Of a stretch of DNA of 64,000 nucleotides, positions 22,867 to 33,887 are shown one piece after another. A model generated the notes under the pieces. It did no database searches, had not been told where the DNA came from, and saw nothing but the letters and a program-made list of their open reading frames with translations. A program made the translations under genes and the position numbers. Within the stretch, counting starts at the first letter, position 1; every line of letters begins with the position of its first letter. The stretch lies in NCBI RefSeq assembly GCF_954871325.1, contig NC_088779.1:19284846-19348845 (forward strand), written 5' to 3'. The DNA is from Gordionus sp. m RMFG-2023 (taxonomy: Eukaryota; Nematomorpha; Gordioida; Chordodea; Parachordodidae).

Positions 22867-23190
22867 TACCAGAGACCTGCAGAATTAACCCGAAGAGCAT
22901 AAATTGGTATGAAAAAAAGCCCGGGCTTAAAAATAAATTCGCCAGGCCTAAAAATATTTTTTATAAAACTGACTTATGTTTTATTTTTTTTAGCTTGGAT
23001 ATCATTCATTATTGCTCATAATGTCAGTTTTCATTTGAGAAAATTTATAAGATTCTACCAAAATTATTAGAACCGATTCCATTTTACAAATCTGGACAGG
23101 GCTAAACCAGAGCAGGCAAAAAATATCAGGTCAGAATTAGAAAAGTAAACTTTTAAATCTGAGCCGGACCATGCATTATATCTTTAAAAT
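22867..23190. mobile_element. Decayed non-autonomous hAT (GACCTGCAG end)
   Basis: Left end CAGAGACCTGCAGAATTA; similar CCGGGC/GGGCTAAA motifs inside and GAGCCGGACC near 23165. Right end not fixed. Related in end sequence to the block at 31222-31420. Confidence 0.45.
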
Positions 23191-23949
23191 AATTTGAAAT
23201 TAAAAGTAGACATTACAAGTGTTTAAACATAATGATCTGGTTTTAATAGAGATATGAACTGTTTTCATTGAATTAACCAGAGTCAAGCAGTTATTTTTAT
23301 TGCCCTACCCCCATAACTTAATTAATATATAATTAATACATACCTCCCCCCCCCCCTATAACTTAATAATATATGATATCTTTATAAAACTCAAAATTAA
23401 AAGTCAAACGTCCGTTCTGCAATACCTTAAATGAAACGCGTCGTAGTAAACTTTGAACGGGACGCGTTCATGTCCACTCTTGTCTTACTTTTCTGTCCCA
23501 ATACATTTTAAATGTAAAATATAATTTTTAATTTCATAAATAGTTAATTTTTCTCTATATATCCAAACTAATTCTAAAAATATAAATAAATACTTTTATT
23601 ATGAATTAAGAAAAAAAAGTGAGATAATTATATAATATATTCCAATGTTATATTTCAAACATAATATCAACAACTAAATCTATGAAGATATTTAAATAAA
23701 TTATTTTTAAAATTCCAATTTTCATTATTTTAATGCAATATCATTTTATATCCAGCAATCGGTCATTGTTATGTGTAGCAATCCTATCTTAAAATTAATT
23801 AACATTTTTTGATATAAAAAATATTATAATCTATAATTATGAAAAATTATCCCCTATTTTCAGTCTTTTTTGAAAGGCGTCATACAACGGGACCCATCTT
23901 AAGAACGTTAATCAGATGAAACTGGGTTCTATGGTCCCAAGAAGGGGAC
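23191..23949. other. Non-coding DNA with poly-C tract
   Basis: AT-rich; C-run at 23346-23356. No coding. Confidence 0.5.
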
Positions 23950-23957
23950 CTAAAGAC

Positions 23958-24576
23958 GAGATCTGCAAATCACAGCCCGGCCCGTTTTAGGCCCGGCGGG
24001 TCTAAGGTCGGACCTAATATTATTTTAAAAATTTGGAGCCGGGCTGGGTTGGGCTTAAATTCTTAAATATGATATCATTACATTTTATCAAATAAATTGA
24101 TATGTTTTAAAATTCTTGCAAGAAACAAAGCGCTTCTAGTGTTGTATTAAACGGCTCGGTTTGAGCCTATTTTTAAAAACGGCTAACTCAATATTTCATC
24201 CAGAAAAATATTAAGCAAGCCTGAATATTTTGCTCATAAAAGCAACAAAGATCTAGACATATATTATCGAAATCTCGAGGCTTAGGCAATATTTTTCTGG
24301 CTAAAATATTGAGTTAGCCGTTTTAAAAAATCGGCTCAAAACGAACCGTTTAACAATTTATTTATTGTAGAATATTTTCTTTACGATAAAAACAATTAAA
24401 ATTTTCTGTATTTAAATAAATTTGGGCCGGACCGAGCAGTCAAATAATTTTTATTTTGAGTCGGGCCTTTCGGGACAACTAAGAAAAAGTTTGTTCAGGA
24501 TCGAGCCGGACAAATTTTTTTTTAAAAATTTTTTGCTGGGCCGGATTTAAAAAATTAGGCCTGTTGCAGATCACTA
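23958..24576. mobile_element. hAT-H, GGCCCGG family, with nested D2
   Basis: Perfect target duplication CTAAAGAC (23950-23957, 24577-24584). Ends GAGATCTGCAAAT and inverse TTGCAGATCACTA. GC-rich repeats of CCCGGCCCG and GGGCCGGAC lie near the ends. No coding. Confidence 0.9.
24137..24357. mobile_element. MITE D2
   Basis: Same family as D1: TAGTGTTGTATTAAACGG start, inverted arms with ACGGCTAACTCAATATT, a central part with CTCGAGATTTCGATAA-like sequence that shows the uninterrupted version of the LTR site in D1. The right terminus is eroded. Confidence 0.82.
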
Positions 24577-24584
24577 CTAAAGAC

Positions 24585-26765
24585 ATCCGTGGAAGCACTC
24601 AAATAACCCCCTCTCCTTGATAAAAACCTGGGTTAGCCTATGTCCTATTGAAAAATAGCCACCGATAATTATAGTGCGAAAAGAAAACCAAATTACATTT
24701 TTATTAAAGTTTATAAGTTGTTTTTCAATTTGCACGATATCATTAATGCATTGTATGCGTTTTGCATTACGAAACGCAAATGCTCAATTAGGTTCGCACT
24801 ATTATAGTTGATTTTTTTAAACAAAAAATAAAAAAATTAAATTGTACAAAATTTTATTTAAGAAAATAACACGACGCCACTTTTTGCTATAAATTTTTAT
24901 TTATAATTATTTTTTTTTAAGTTATGATTTTTTTTTATAAATTTAAAATGTTTTGACGTCATTAGGTAAACCGTTAATTTTTTTGGAAAGAGATTTAAAA
25001 ATTAAATAACGTTTCAATTTGAGGCAGTAACTTAATTGGAACTGGCACTTATCCAATATTTAACTCACTTATTTTATTGAAACATTATTCATAGAAAATC
25101 GATAGAAGTAAAATTACTATATATTTTAAATTACACCTTATTGATTAACCTCCAAAAGGTTTAAACCTGAACTGAAACTAAACCTTTAATTTCCTCCTGA
25201 ACCTAACCTATATATCAAAGGAATCGAAATTCTAAGGAGCCGTTTACCCTTCATATCAATTTGATACTTTATATGGTGTGTTTTACCCTTAATAAGTTTT
25301 AGGAAATTAACCATAGGCAATTTTTGCTGAGTTTCAAGTTGTATAGGTTAGAATTAGAATTCGTGCATTAATGAATGATCAGCAGCCTTGGAGATGTATA
25401 TAGTTCTTGAGATGAGGGGGTAACCAAAACTGCTTACGCTTGGAGAATATAGGATGGATCCTTTTCAGGAATATAATTATGTTTTTCTAAAGGTTTATTT
25501 ATTATTTTAATATTTTGATTCGTAAATGTTTTTTAATTCTTTTTTAGAGAAGCAAATTACAATAAGTAAAATGAACCAATAAAAAAATTATCAACATTTA
25601 TATAAAATAAGGCACCATCAGGAAATTCCTTTTTTTAAAAATATTTTTAATTACAATTTATTATAAAAATTAGTTAAATTTATTAAGCAAGTATACTAAA
25701 GTTTTTATTTATTATTTTGAAACAAATTAAAATATAACTAAAATATTTAAAAAAATATTAACATTAAAGGTATATTATATACCTATGAATTGAAATTGTA
25801 TTTGATCGGAATTTCAATTGTTTGTCTAATAAAGAATCTTTTCGTAGCTTATCCCAATGTGAAAAAATATTCTGTCGAGTATCATGGTGAATAGAGAAAA
25901 ACAAAAGCCTATGAAATGTTTTTAGTTTATTTACTTTAAAAAATAATCTATGTGGAAGCAAATATTGAATTGGTTATTAAACTTGATTAATTTTAAATGA
26001 AACACCCTGATGGGTTGAACTTGACCTGAAGAGTTCTCCTTTGCTGTCATCATTCGTTTACTAACAGTAAAGTGTTTCCTTATACCTGCTTCAAATCTGA
26101 TAATTCATCTGGTCACTTAGATTGCAACATTTAGCATTCCAGCATTATGGCCCCTTTGAGATAGCTCAATGATAGCTGCCATCCACAAACCGCGGAATTC
26201 TTTGGGAAATTGGCCGATTCCTTGTTTAGTTGATTCTACCATTATAGATCTTATTTTTATTTCAAATAATATGAATTTTATCACAGCTGAAGAGAAATTA
26301 AAGAAACATTCTGATATCCTAACCGACTAAATTCATTTTTGTCTAGTTGTAGCCTTCACCCCCCCCCCTCCCTTCCCAATTTTTGATGTGCACTTTCCTT
26401 TATAAATATGAGAGTGTATCAGTTGCCATCATGCATATTCAATATTATGATATCACATGTTTTACTGATTTTGTGTATAGCTATTTTCGCTAAGTTTATA
26501 TTGGAGAAGTATAATTATTACCTTTTTAAAATAAATTTTAGAATTTACTTAGCCCTATTTCCAATATTTTATCTAACTTTTCTTTAGCTCTATTCAACTT
26601 TTGAGCGTCGGTCTTAAGCTTTTCATTGTGTTGAATTCAGCTATCGATTAATTGAAAGTAGAAAAAAGGGTCTTATTTTTTTTAAAATAAATAAACATAT
26701 TTTTTGAATGATTTATAAAATTATTATTTTTGAAAGCTATATATAGGTTCTACATAAGGCTAAAG
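24585..26765. other. Non-coding DNA; one unassigned minus-strand frame
   Basis: A 65-codon minus frame at 25961-25764 (LFFSIHHDTRQNIFSHWDKL) is not recognised and has no start context or splice partners that I can support. The rest is AT-rich with a C-run at 26358. Confidence 0.4.
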
Positions 26766-27216
26766 GGTGAGGTCAGAGTTGGGCAGTACCGCTAAATAAG
26801 ATACAAGATTCTTTTGTATCTTGTACTAAGTATCTTTTTGACATTTTTAATAAGATATTAGTATCTGTACCTAAGATCATTTATTATGAAAAGTTGTATC
26901 TTTTTCATTTTCTTGATAAATGATACAGATATAGATTCTTTTTAATATTCATGTTTAACAGTATATATCTTATTTTCTTCGGGAATCTTGTATTAATTTC
27001 CTTATTTTTTCCACCATATTTTAAGTATATTGACATCAAAATTAACTGGAAAATTTACTATTCTTATTAATATGGATAGATAAAAAATGACACCAAAACG
27101 AAATATTTTATATATAAATGTAACTCAATAGAACATTACCAATTTTATGTAATATTTTTTAATATAGGATGATTAATACTCATGGTAGTGTAGAAAAAGG
27201 TAGTGAAATTTAAATT

Positions 27217-27447
27217 ATGGAAATAAGTTCCCCTTCAAATCCTAATCAAAATTTTAGATGGGAATATTTTAAAAAAAAAGTTAAAAAATACAATGTAAAG
27301 TCTGAATGTAAAACCTGTATAAACCAAAAAATCATAAAGGGTTCAACACAAATTTTGTTAAATATATTAAAGTATATTATTTTTGGGTGGTTAAAATGGA
27401 TATGGGTTATCTTAAAAATTCAAGTTTACAATATTGTTTACATTTAA
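27217..27447 (+). pseudogene. hAT-E transposase N-terminus (BED finger)
   Basis: 76 codons from an ATG. RWEYFKKK, SECKTC and a following KGSTQILLNILK match the start of a BED-type zinc finger, whose distal His falls outside or has been lost. Sequence after about residue 55 no longer resembles a transposase. Confidence 0.55.
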
Positions 27448-27769
27448 TAAAAGCTAAGATGGTATAGGCTAATAAGAAAATATTTTCTTATGATATGAAT
27501 ATAATGAGACTTTTTTTAAATCAATATCACATCCATATTTTAAGAAACTAATGGGTCGGATTAAAAAATATATTATTAAAAGAAGCCCTAAATGTAGTGC
27601 TAGAGTATATAATCAAGTCAAACTATAACACCAATAGATTTAAGAAAATGATGATTGGTGAAACAAATGTTGTTGAGTTCAATAATGCAATAACATTGAA
27701 CTGGAGGTTTTATATTTATTATAATAAAGAAAGTCGAAAAACCTATTAATGCTTAATTATTATCATCCA

Positions 27770-27910
27770 TTAAGGAATTTTTTTTTTAAATATAATACAG
27801 CAATACCTTCATCAACTTCAATTGAAAGGTTATTTATTTTTGGCATAATATTAAGTACGCCGAAACGGCAAAGGTTTAATAATAAATATTTGAAAAATTT
27901 GATTATCTTA
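27770..27910 (+). pseudogene. hAT-E transposase dimerisation remnant
   Basis: Reads IPSSTSIERLFIFGIILST then RQRFNNKYLKNLIIL, equivalent to the family's IPASSAPSERVFS...RL..E.LEKL. The minus-strand frame over it is a shadow. Confidence 0.6.
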
Positions 27911-28041
27911 TAAAATAATGTATCTGTTTTAAATAATCCTTTGCAAATTAATATTTCAACTTCCATTACAAATACTAGTCTCTTGCCTATCTATGCAAAG
28001 TATGGCCTAATATTAATATTTAAATGCTTGATTATTATAAT

Positions 28042-28609
28042 CAGTGGCGTAGATACAAGGGGGGGGGGGATTTTTTTTTTTAGACTCAAGACTTATATCA
28101 AATAAATACAATGAATATTTATATTTTTCTGGTTTTGATGTTTGTGGAAGGATATTATATTACTATTAAAATTATTCTGGATAGTATTATTATAAAGTCA
28201 TTGAGAACAATCTACTAAATTATAATAACATATTGTTGATGCATTTAAAAAATATATTTAATATATTATCGAAAATATGGTTCAAAAATAATTATAATTC
28301 AATATATTAGCCAGAAAATTATGCAAACCTGGAAATTTTGCTCATGGATGATATATAGATTTAGACATTATTCGTGAAATCTATAGGCTTGAGCAATATT
28401 TTTTTTGGAAAAATATTGAGTTAACTGTTTATAAAAGGCTCAAATCGAGCCTTTTAACAACACTAATTAAAATGATCTATAATTCTAGGACTTTATAAGA
28501 AAAACAAATATGATTTTTAAGATAAACCCGGCCGAAGGCCCGTATTCCCCCCCCCCAGACTTTTATATGTATGGACCCCCTCTAAGGAAAATTTCTAGAT
28601 ACGCCATTA
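28042..28609. mobile_element. hAT-C, non-autonomous member of the A/B family
   Basis: Perfect target duplication ATTATAAT (28034-28041, 28610-28617). Left end CAGTGGCGTAGATAC then poly-G; right end inverse, with poly-C at 28548. Holds D3. Inserted in hAT-E. Confidence 0.88.
28225..28466. mobile_element. MITE D3, decayed
   Basis: Right arm clear: ATATTGAGTTAACTG and GAGCCTTTTAACAACACTA; centre matches D2 (GGAAATTTTGCTCAT). The left arm is strongly eroded. Nested in hAT-C. Confidence 0.7.
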
Positions 28610-28930
28610 ATTATAATAAACTCATAATTAAATATTTTATTAATTATTGTAAATATACATTCTTATTATATGCGTATGTTATATTCTTCACAAATGAGTA
28701 ATAAAAACTGTATCTTATAAACTATTCGAATTTAATTGCTAATGATATTTAAAAGTATCTTGTATTTAAGATACTCTAATTTAGCAAAAGATACAAGTAT
28801 CTTTTATCTTGTATCTTTTTGATATTTTGAAAAAGATACTAGTATCTCTATCTAAGATTCATTTTTTTATAAAGAATTTTTATCTTTATTTTGATTTTTT
28901 CCCGAGGACCTGTCCAACACTGGGTGAGTT

Positions 28931-29655
28931 AGGAGAATTTTGCCTACAAATTTTGAAGGGGGGTAAGCATATAAGGGGGGTAAGCATATAAGGGGGGTAT
29001 CATAGGGTTAATTTTTGGGGGCTATCAATCAAATTTTTAGATGAAATAGGGAAAATTATATTGCTGTAACGTTATATATAAGTTATATAGAAAATAAAAA
29101 TTGACGCAGTTTTATTCAAGGCAAAATATAATATTAAATTTTAAAAAAAAATGTATAAAAATATTAAAAAGATTTGATTTAATAATCGTATATTCGAAAA
29201 TATCTATAAGTTCATGAGTATTATCATTTACGACACCTATTGCATCCGTATCCAAACTTTTTTTATTTCCTACTTGCATTATGAAATTGCAAAAAGTATG
29301 TAATGACCGTAAACTCGGATGTGATTTTTATTTGATAATTACCGGAACAATCAAAAGATATCTTTTACAACTTTTTTTAAAAAAAAATATTTCAAAAAAA
29401 TATTTAAAAAAGAAATCTAAAAATATATTTATTTATATAAGAATAAAATAGCAAATTAACCAAATAAATACTATCAATCCTTTATCAATATTAAAAAAAT
29501 AAACAAAATAAATTACATATAAAAAAATATATATTATCCGAAAGAAGCGACAATCAAAAAAAAACGTTGGAAGTGGGATAAAAAAATAGAAATATACCAC
29601 TTGTTTATAATATATGGTAGATTTTTGTATTATAATCAGTGACTTCTTTTACACC
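28931..29655. other. Non-coding DNA with a short G-rich tandem
   Basis: GGGGGGTAAGCATATAA occurs in tandem at 28967-29000; remainder AT-rich with no feature recognised. Confidence 0.5.
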
Positions 29656-29663
29656 TACTCTTA

Positions 29664-29953
29664 TTAGAGATCTGCAAAACTAGGCCCGGCCGTCGGGTTC
29701 GGGCTGGGTCGGGTCTTGGAAATTTTTTATCAATTTTATGTTGATTTTTAATGTAAAATAAAAATATTTTAATTTATTTATAGAAACTAGATGCCATATA
29801 ACATTTGAGTAATTATAAAAATTAATTTCTATATTTAAATAAATTCGGGCCGGTAAATATTTTTTTTTAAAAATATCGGGTTCAGGCCGGGCAGGCAAAT
29901 TAAAAATTTCGGGCCGGGCCAGGCTTGAAAAATTAGGCCCGATGCAGATCATA
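29664..29953. mobile_element. Non-autonomous hAT, GGCCCGG family, 290 bp
   Basis: Ends TTAGAGATCTGCAAA and inverse GATGCAGATCATA; flanks TACTCTTA and AACTCTTA match at 7 of 8. Subterminal GGCCCGGCC and GGGCCGGGCC repeats. Non-coding. Confidence 0.85.
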
Positions 29954-29961
29954 AACTCTTA

Positions 29962-31221
29962 GCGTGAAAATTAACCCTCCACCCACCCCCCACCCACACC
30001 CCCCCCCCCGCTTACAAATTTTAATTTTTTACTTTTTTTAAGAATTGTTACCCATACTCCCAGTTAATCTTCACCTCCTACTACCCTGCTGAAAATTATC
30101 CTATTCTTAATTAACTGAACTACACTCAATAACGAAAGCCAAAATGATTATTTGATTTGAAACATGATAGATGGCATAATATATATATAATATAATTACC
30201 ATTGCATTATAAAAATAAGACAATTTAAAAATACACTGCAAAAAATGTAAATAAAAATATTATATAAATAATTGATATATAATACTATGGCAAATTAAGA
30301 TCACCAAGTAAATTAATTGATGCTACTTTTTAAATAAAATATGAAAGATAATGTTTAATGAGTTATCATTGTAGGGTTCGGAACTATTATTAAAGAATTG
30401 TTTTACTCAGTAATTATTTTAAAATATTCATATTGGGTTTGAAATATATGCGTTGTTTAGCATTATTTAAAGTGCCTATATGTTGGCAACACTCTCATAG
30501 CCAAATTCAAATTTATAATATATCTATTTGATCTATCCCTTATAATTGTCACAATTTCGGACAAATAATACATGAATATGAATATAAAATAAATATAATA
30601 TAATATTTCTAAATATTATGGGTGTTCATAGTTTATCACAAAAAGTAATATGAACTGCTTTGAATATATATCTATTACAAAATATTTTCGATATTAATAT
30701 TAGTTATTTTCCAATATTCATAATATATATATAATAATAAAATTTTAAAATAATGTATAAACATTTAACTTAAAAATTTACTAATTATCATTTTTTAGGT
30801 CCAGTTTGGTTTTGAAAATTTTTTAAATCTAATTTGTCCATTATTTTATTTAAAAGTAGGTGTATCATCAATTAAGATAATTTAATTTTAAAAATCAGCC
30901 TGGACTGTGGTGTAGACAAATTTATTATAGGCTCAGCCTAGATTAAATATGTAATATAATTTTGAGCCAGTCTGAATTTTTCAATTATACCATTTTATGA
31001 TGGGTCCCAAATTTATTTGTATATCAATCACTTCATCCTGCTATTTAAAAAGGTTTGGGGTCTAAATATTTTTAAAAAATTGACTCCTAGAAATTTTAAA
31101 AAGGGTGTCTTACATTTTACACAGTTCCAAAAGAATCCAGACTCTGATTACAGTTTCAAACTATTAAAACTGAAAAAAAAATGCAGACAATAAATAAACT
31201 CTAGAATGAATCACAAAATTT
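29962..31221. other. AT-rich DNA with poly-C tract
   Basis: C-run near 29998. No coding frame or transposon end found. Confidence 0.5.
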
Positions 31222-31420
31222 TGAACAATATAGATATTAAAGACCTGTAGCAAAATACATCTCAGGTATATTTACTAGGTTATTGTACAAAAAACTAGAT
31301 CAATAATTTCTACCACCAAGGAAATTTTTTTTAAAAAAAAATGTGCCTGGCTTGAAATTAAAAAAATTTTCAAATCTAGCCTAGCTCTACAATTTTGACC
31401 TTTGCAGGTCTCTGGTAAAT
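31222..31420. mobile_element. Small inverted-end element (TGCAGGTCTCT)
   Basis: Left TAAAGACCTGTAGCAAA, right TTTGCAGGTCTCTGGTA. Probably a decayed hAT MITE related to the one at 22867. No target duplication found. Confidence 0.5.
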
Positions 31421-32757
31421 AAAATATTTGCACTTTTGTTTAGAACAATTTTGGAACCAATTGCTGGAATTTCAGATGGTTCCTATTCCAAGATTTGTCC
31501 CAGTTCTGAATGTTCAAACTCAAAAATATAAATTAATAACTTTAAATAATTAAATTATCAAAATGTTATGCCAAATATAACTTAATCTGGACAGGCTAGT
31601 ATTGCTAAAAAAGATGTAAGTCTACCCCCCCCCCCCCATTTATTGATAAACCCAGTATTGGGAAAATTATATACAGCTAATGTTGTTAAAAGCTATATTT
31701 GGGTTAATTTTTTAAAATGGCAAATTTTATTTAATAATTTATTTTAGACTCAGCTAAAAGCCATAAAGCAATATTATAAAAACTTTTAAAAAGTAGCTAG
31801 TTACATTTTTTGCAAAAGTGACTAATTATTTTATTTGAAAATTAACTAATTACATTGTAAGTTGATTTACAAATGATATACCCATTTCATTTTTAATACA
31901 ATTTTTTTGGAAATTAAATGAAAACAAATTTATTTTAAAAAAAAAGAAATAATTGCACCGAAATTTTTTTTTACCTTTAATTTTTATTGAAAAAAAATGT
32001 AATTAGCATTTTTAAATACATAGTATCCTTCAAATGCATGGTCTTCAACACAAAATGTCCGTTTAAATTTAGTTAGTACATTAAGAGGTCACTTTGTTTT
32101 TGGAAAAGTAACATGTATTTGAAAAAGAACACCCTATGAAAAATTTAAATATGCACCAAATTTTTTTTATAAATTCCACATAATAATATTTTTAACAATA
32201 TGCTATTTTGCAAAATTTATGTTTAAATGTTTGCTAGTTTTTCACTTAAAATAAACTTCACAATAGACCAAAACAAACGTTCTATAGGAGCACTTTGTGC
32301 TAATTAGACATTACATTTATTAAACGATAATTTTAAATCTGGGAAATCATATAAAGATAATGAGAGATATATATCTATTATTTGTTGATTTTAAAAGTAA
32401 CCTGAAAAATAACTCATTACTTTTCTCGTTATATCAAAAAATGTAGGTAACAATTATAGTTACATCTTTTAAAGGACACTCGTTACACAGGCTTTTTTAC
32501 AACATTTTTTAGGTAAAAAAAATTTATCAGGGGGCTCGATCCCTTTCTCATCCTAGTGATGCTACAGACTAGTTATCGTTAACAATCATTAAGTACAAAT
32601 TTTTAACGGTCTTAAAATGTTTACACTTAAATCAGATTTTTTAAACCATTTGTGAATTTACGATTTTATCACGGAAATTGACCTAATAAGTATTCATACA
32701 TGAATATTTGAATATTAAGCTTTATCCTAGCAGTCAAAATTATTTATTTAATGCTCA
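31421..32757. other. AT-rich DNA with poly-C tract
   Basis: C-run at 31625-31637. Nothing else recognised. Confidence 0.5.
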
Positions 32758-32765
32758 CTTTCACG

Positions 32766-33322
32766 TAGTGTTTGCAACGGTCCGGTCCGGTCTTTTTTTC
32801 TAAAATGGGACCGGACCGATGGACCGTTAAGTCAAATGAGACCGGACCGTGGGACCGTCGGTCCGGTCCGGTCCAGGCGGTCCGGTCCCACCTAAAAAAA
32901 TTTTTTTTATAAAGCTACAAAAATTTTATTCTGCATTTAAATTTATTAAAAATGAATAGTTAAATTACCCTATTAATATTTCAATTATATCATCAATTCA
33001 TTTTTATTATATTATACACAAATGCCTAATCAAAGAAGAATATAAAAAGTAAACTATGAATATTGAATTTAATGAAACGGAAGAATATAAAAAGTAAACG
33101 ATGAATTAGATATTATATAGTGTTAGGCATTAAATAATCATATTTTATATGTTCATGTACATACACATTAACTATAAAGCAATTTATAGTAAACTTTTAT
33201 ATTCTTTAATCGGTCTTCGGTCGGACCGGACCGTGGGACCGTGTTGTTGGACGGGACCGTCCCATAGGACCGAAAAGTCTAATAAGACCGGACTGGACCG
33301 GACCGGACCGTTGCAAACACTA
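32766..33322. mobile_element. Non-autonomous hAT, GGTCCG family, 557 bp
   Basis: Perfect target duplication CTTTCACG (32758-32765, 33323-33330). Ends TAGTGTTTGCAACGG and inverse, each followed by repeated GGTCCG / CGGACC. Interior AT-rich, no coding. Confidence 0.94.
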
Positions 33323-33330
33323 CTTTCACG

Positions 33331-33854
33331 ACACAATCATTGCAGGCCTCTTTTAAGATTGCAGAATAAATTATCTCCATTATAAGTTCCAATTTAAAAG
33401 TGATTGTTGCTAAATTTCCCTTTATAATATAATCTACTAATCACATTTGGTGTTATATTTTTTTAGATGAATATAATCTTTTAATTAAACAAACCCTCAA
33501 GTGTTAATCATAATCAATATAAGTTATTATGATTGATCTAATTATGGGAGGGAAATTCGTAATTTAAGTATACTTCACATTCCCTCAGGATCTAACAGAT
33601 TTTTTTTATCATTTATAACATAATAATAAACATTCCTCATATTGTTAAGCATTTTTATAAAACACCGTCACTCTGTGATTAATATTTAGAATTTAGATTC
33701 AATATAATAATTTTTTTAAAAATTCTTATATACCTATAATCCTTTTTTTATACTTTATTTTTTTTTTAAATTTAAGACTCTTTAATTTAAATCTACATAA
33801 TGGTAATTCTAAATGTTCCATCTTTTCTATTATTATTGATTATCGGAAAATAAC
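33331..33854. other. Upstream region of SLC6-A
   Basis: AT-rich. Should hold the promoter and 5' UTR if exon 1 is right; no element could be pinned down. Confidence 0.4.
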
Positions 33855-33887
33855 ATGGATTCCGATATTAATCGCTCAACATCGACC
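33855..33887 (+). CDS. SLC6-A exon 1 (start codon, N-terminal tail)
   Basis: Eleven codons from an ATG in a good Kozak setting (AACATGG), ending in phase 0 at a GTAAAA donor. Chosen because exon 2 begins in phase 0 without a usable in-frame ATG, and this is the only upstream ATG seen that joins cleanly. It reads [12 protein letters not shown] different first exon further upstream remains possible. Confidence 0.55.

Larger units (their letters stand above)
26774..28922 (+). mobile_element. hAT-E, AAGATAC-repeat ends
   Basis: Ends CAGAGTTGGGCAG and CAGTGTTGGACAG (read inward); target duplication GGTGAGGT/GGTGAGTT, 7 of 8 matching. Both ends carry repeated AAGATAC/GTATCTT motifs. Contains a BED zinc-finger start and a dimerisation remnant of its transposase, and the nested element hAT-C. 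Confidence 0.85.
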
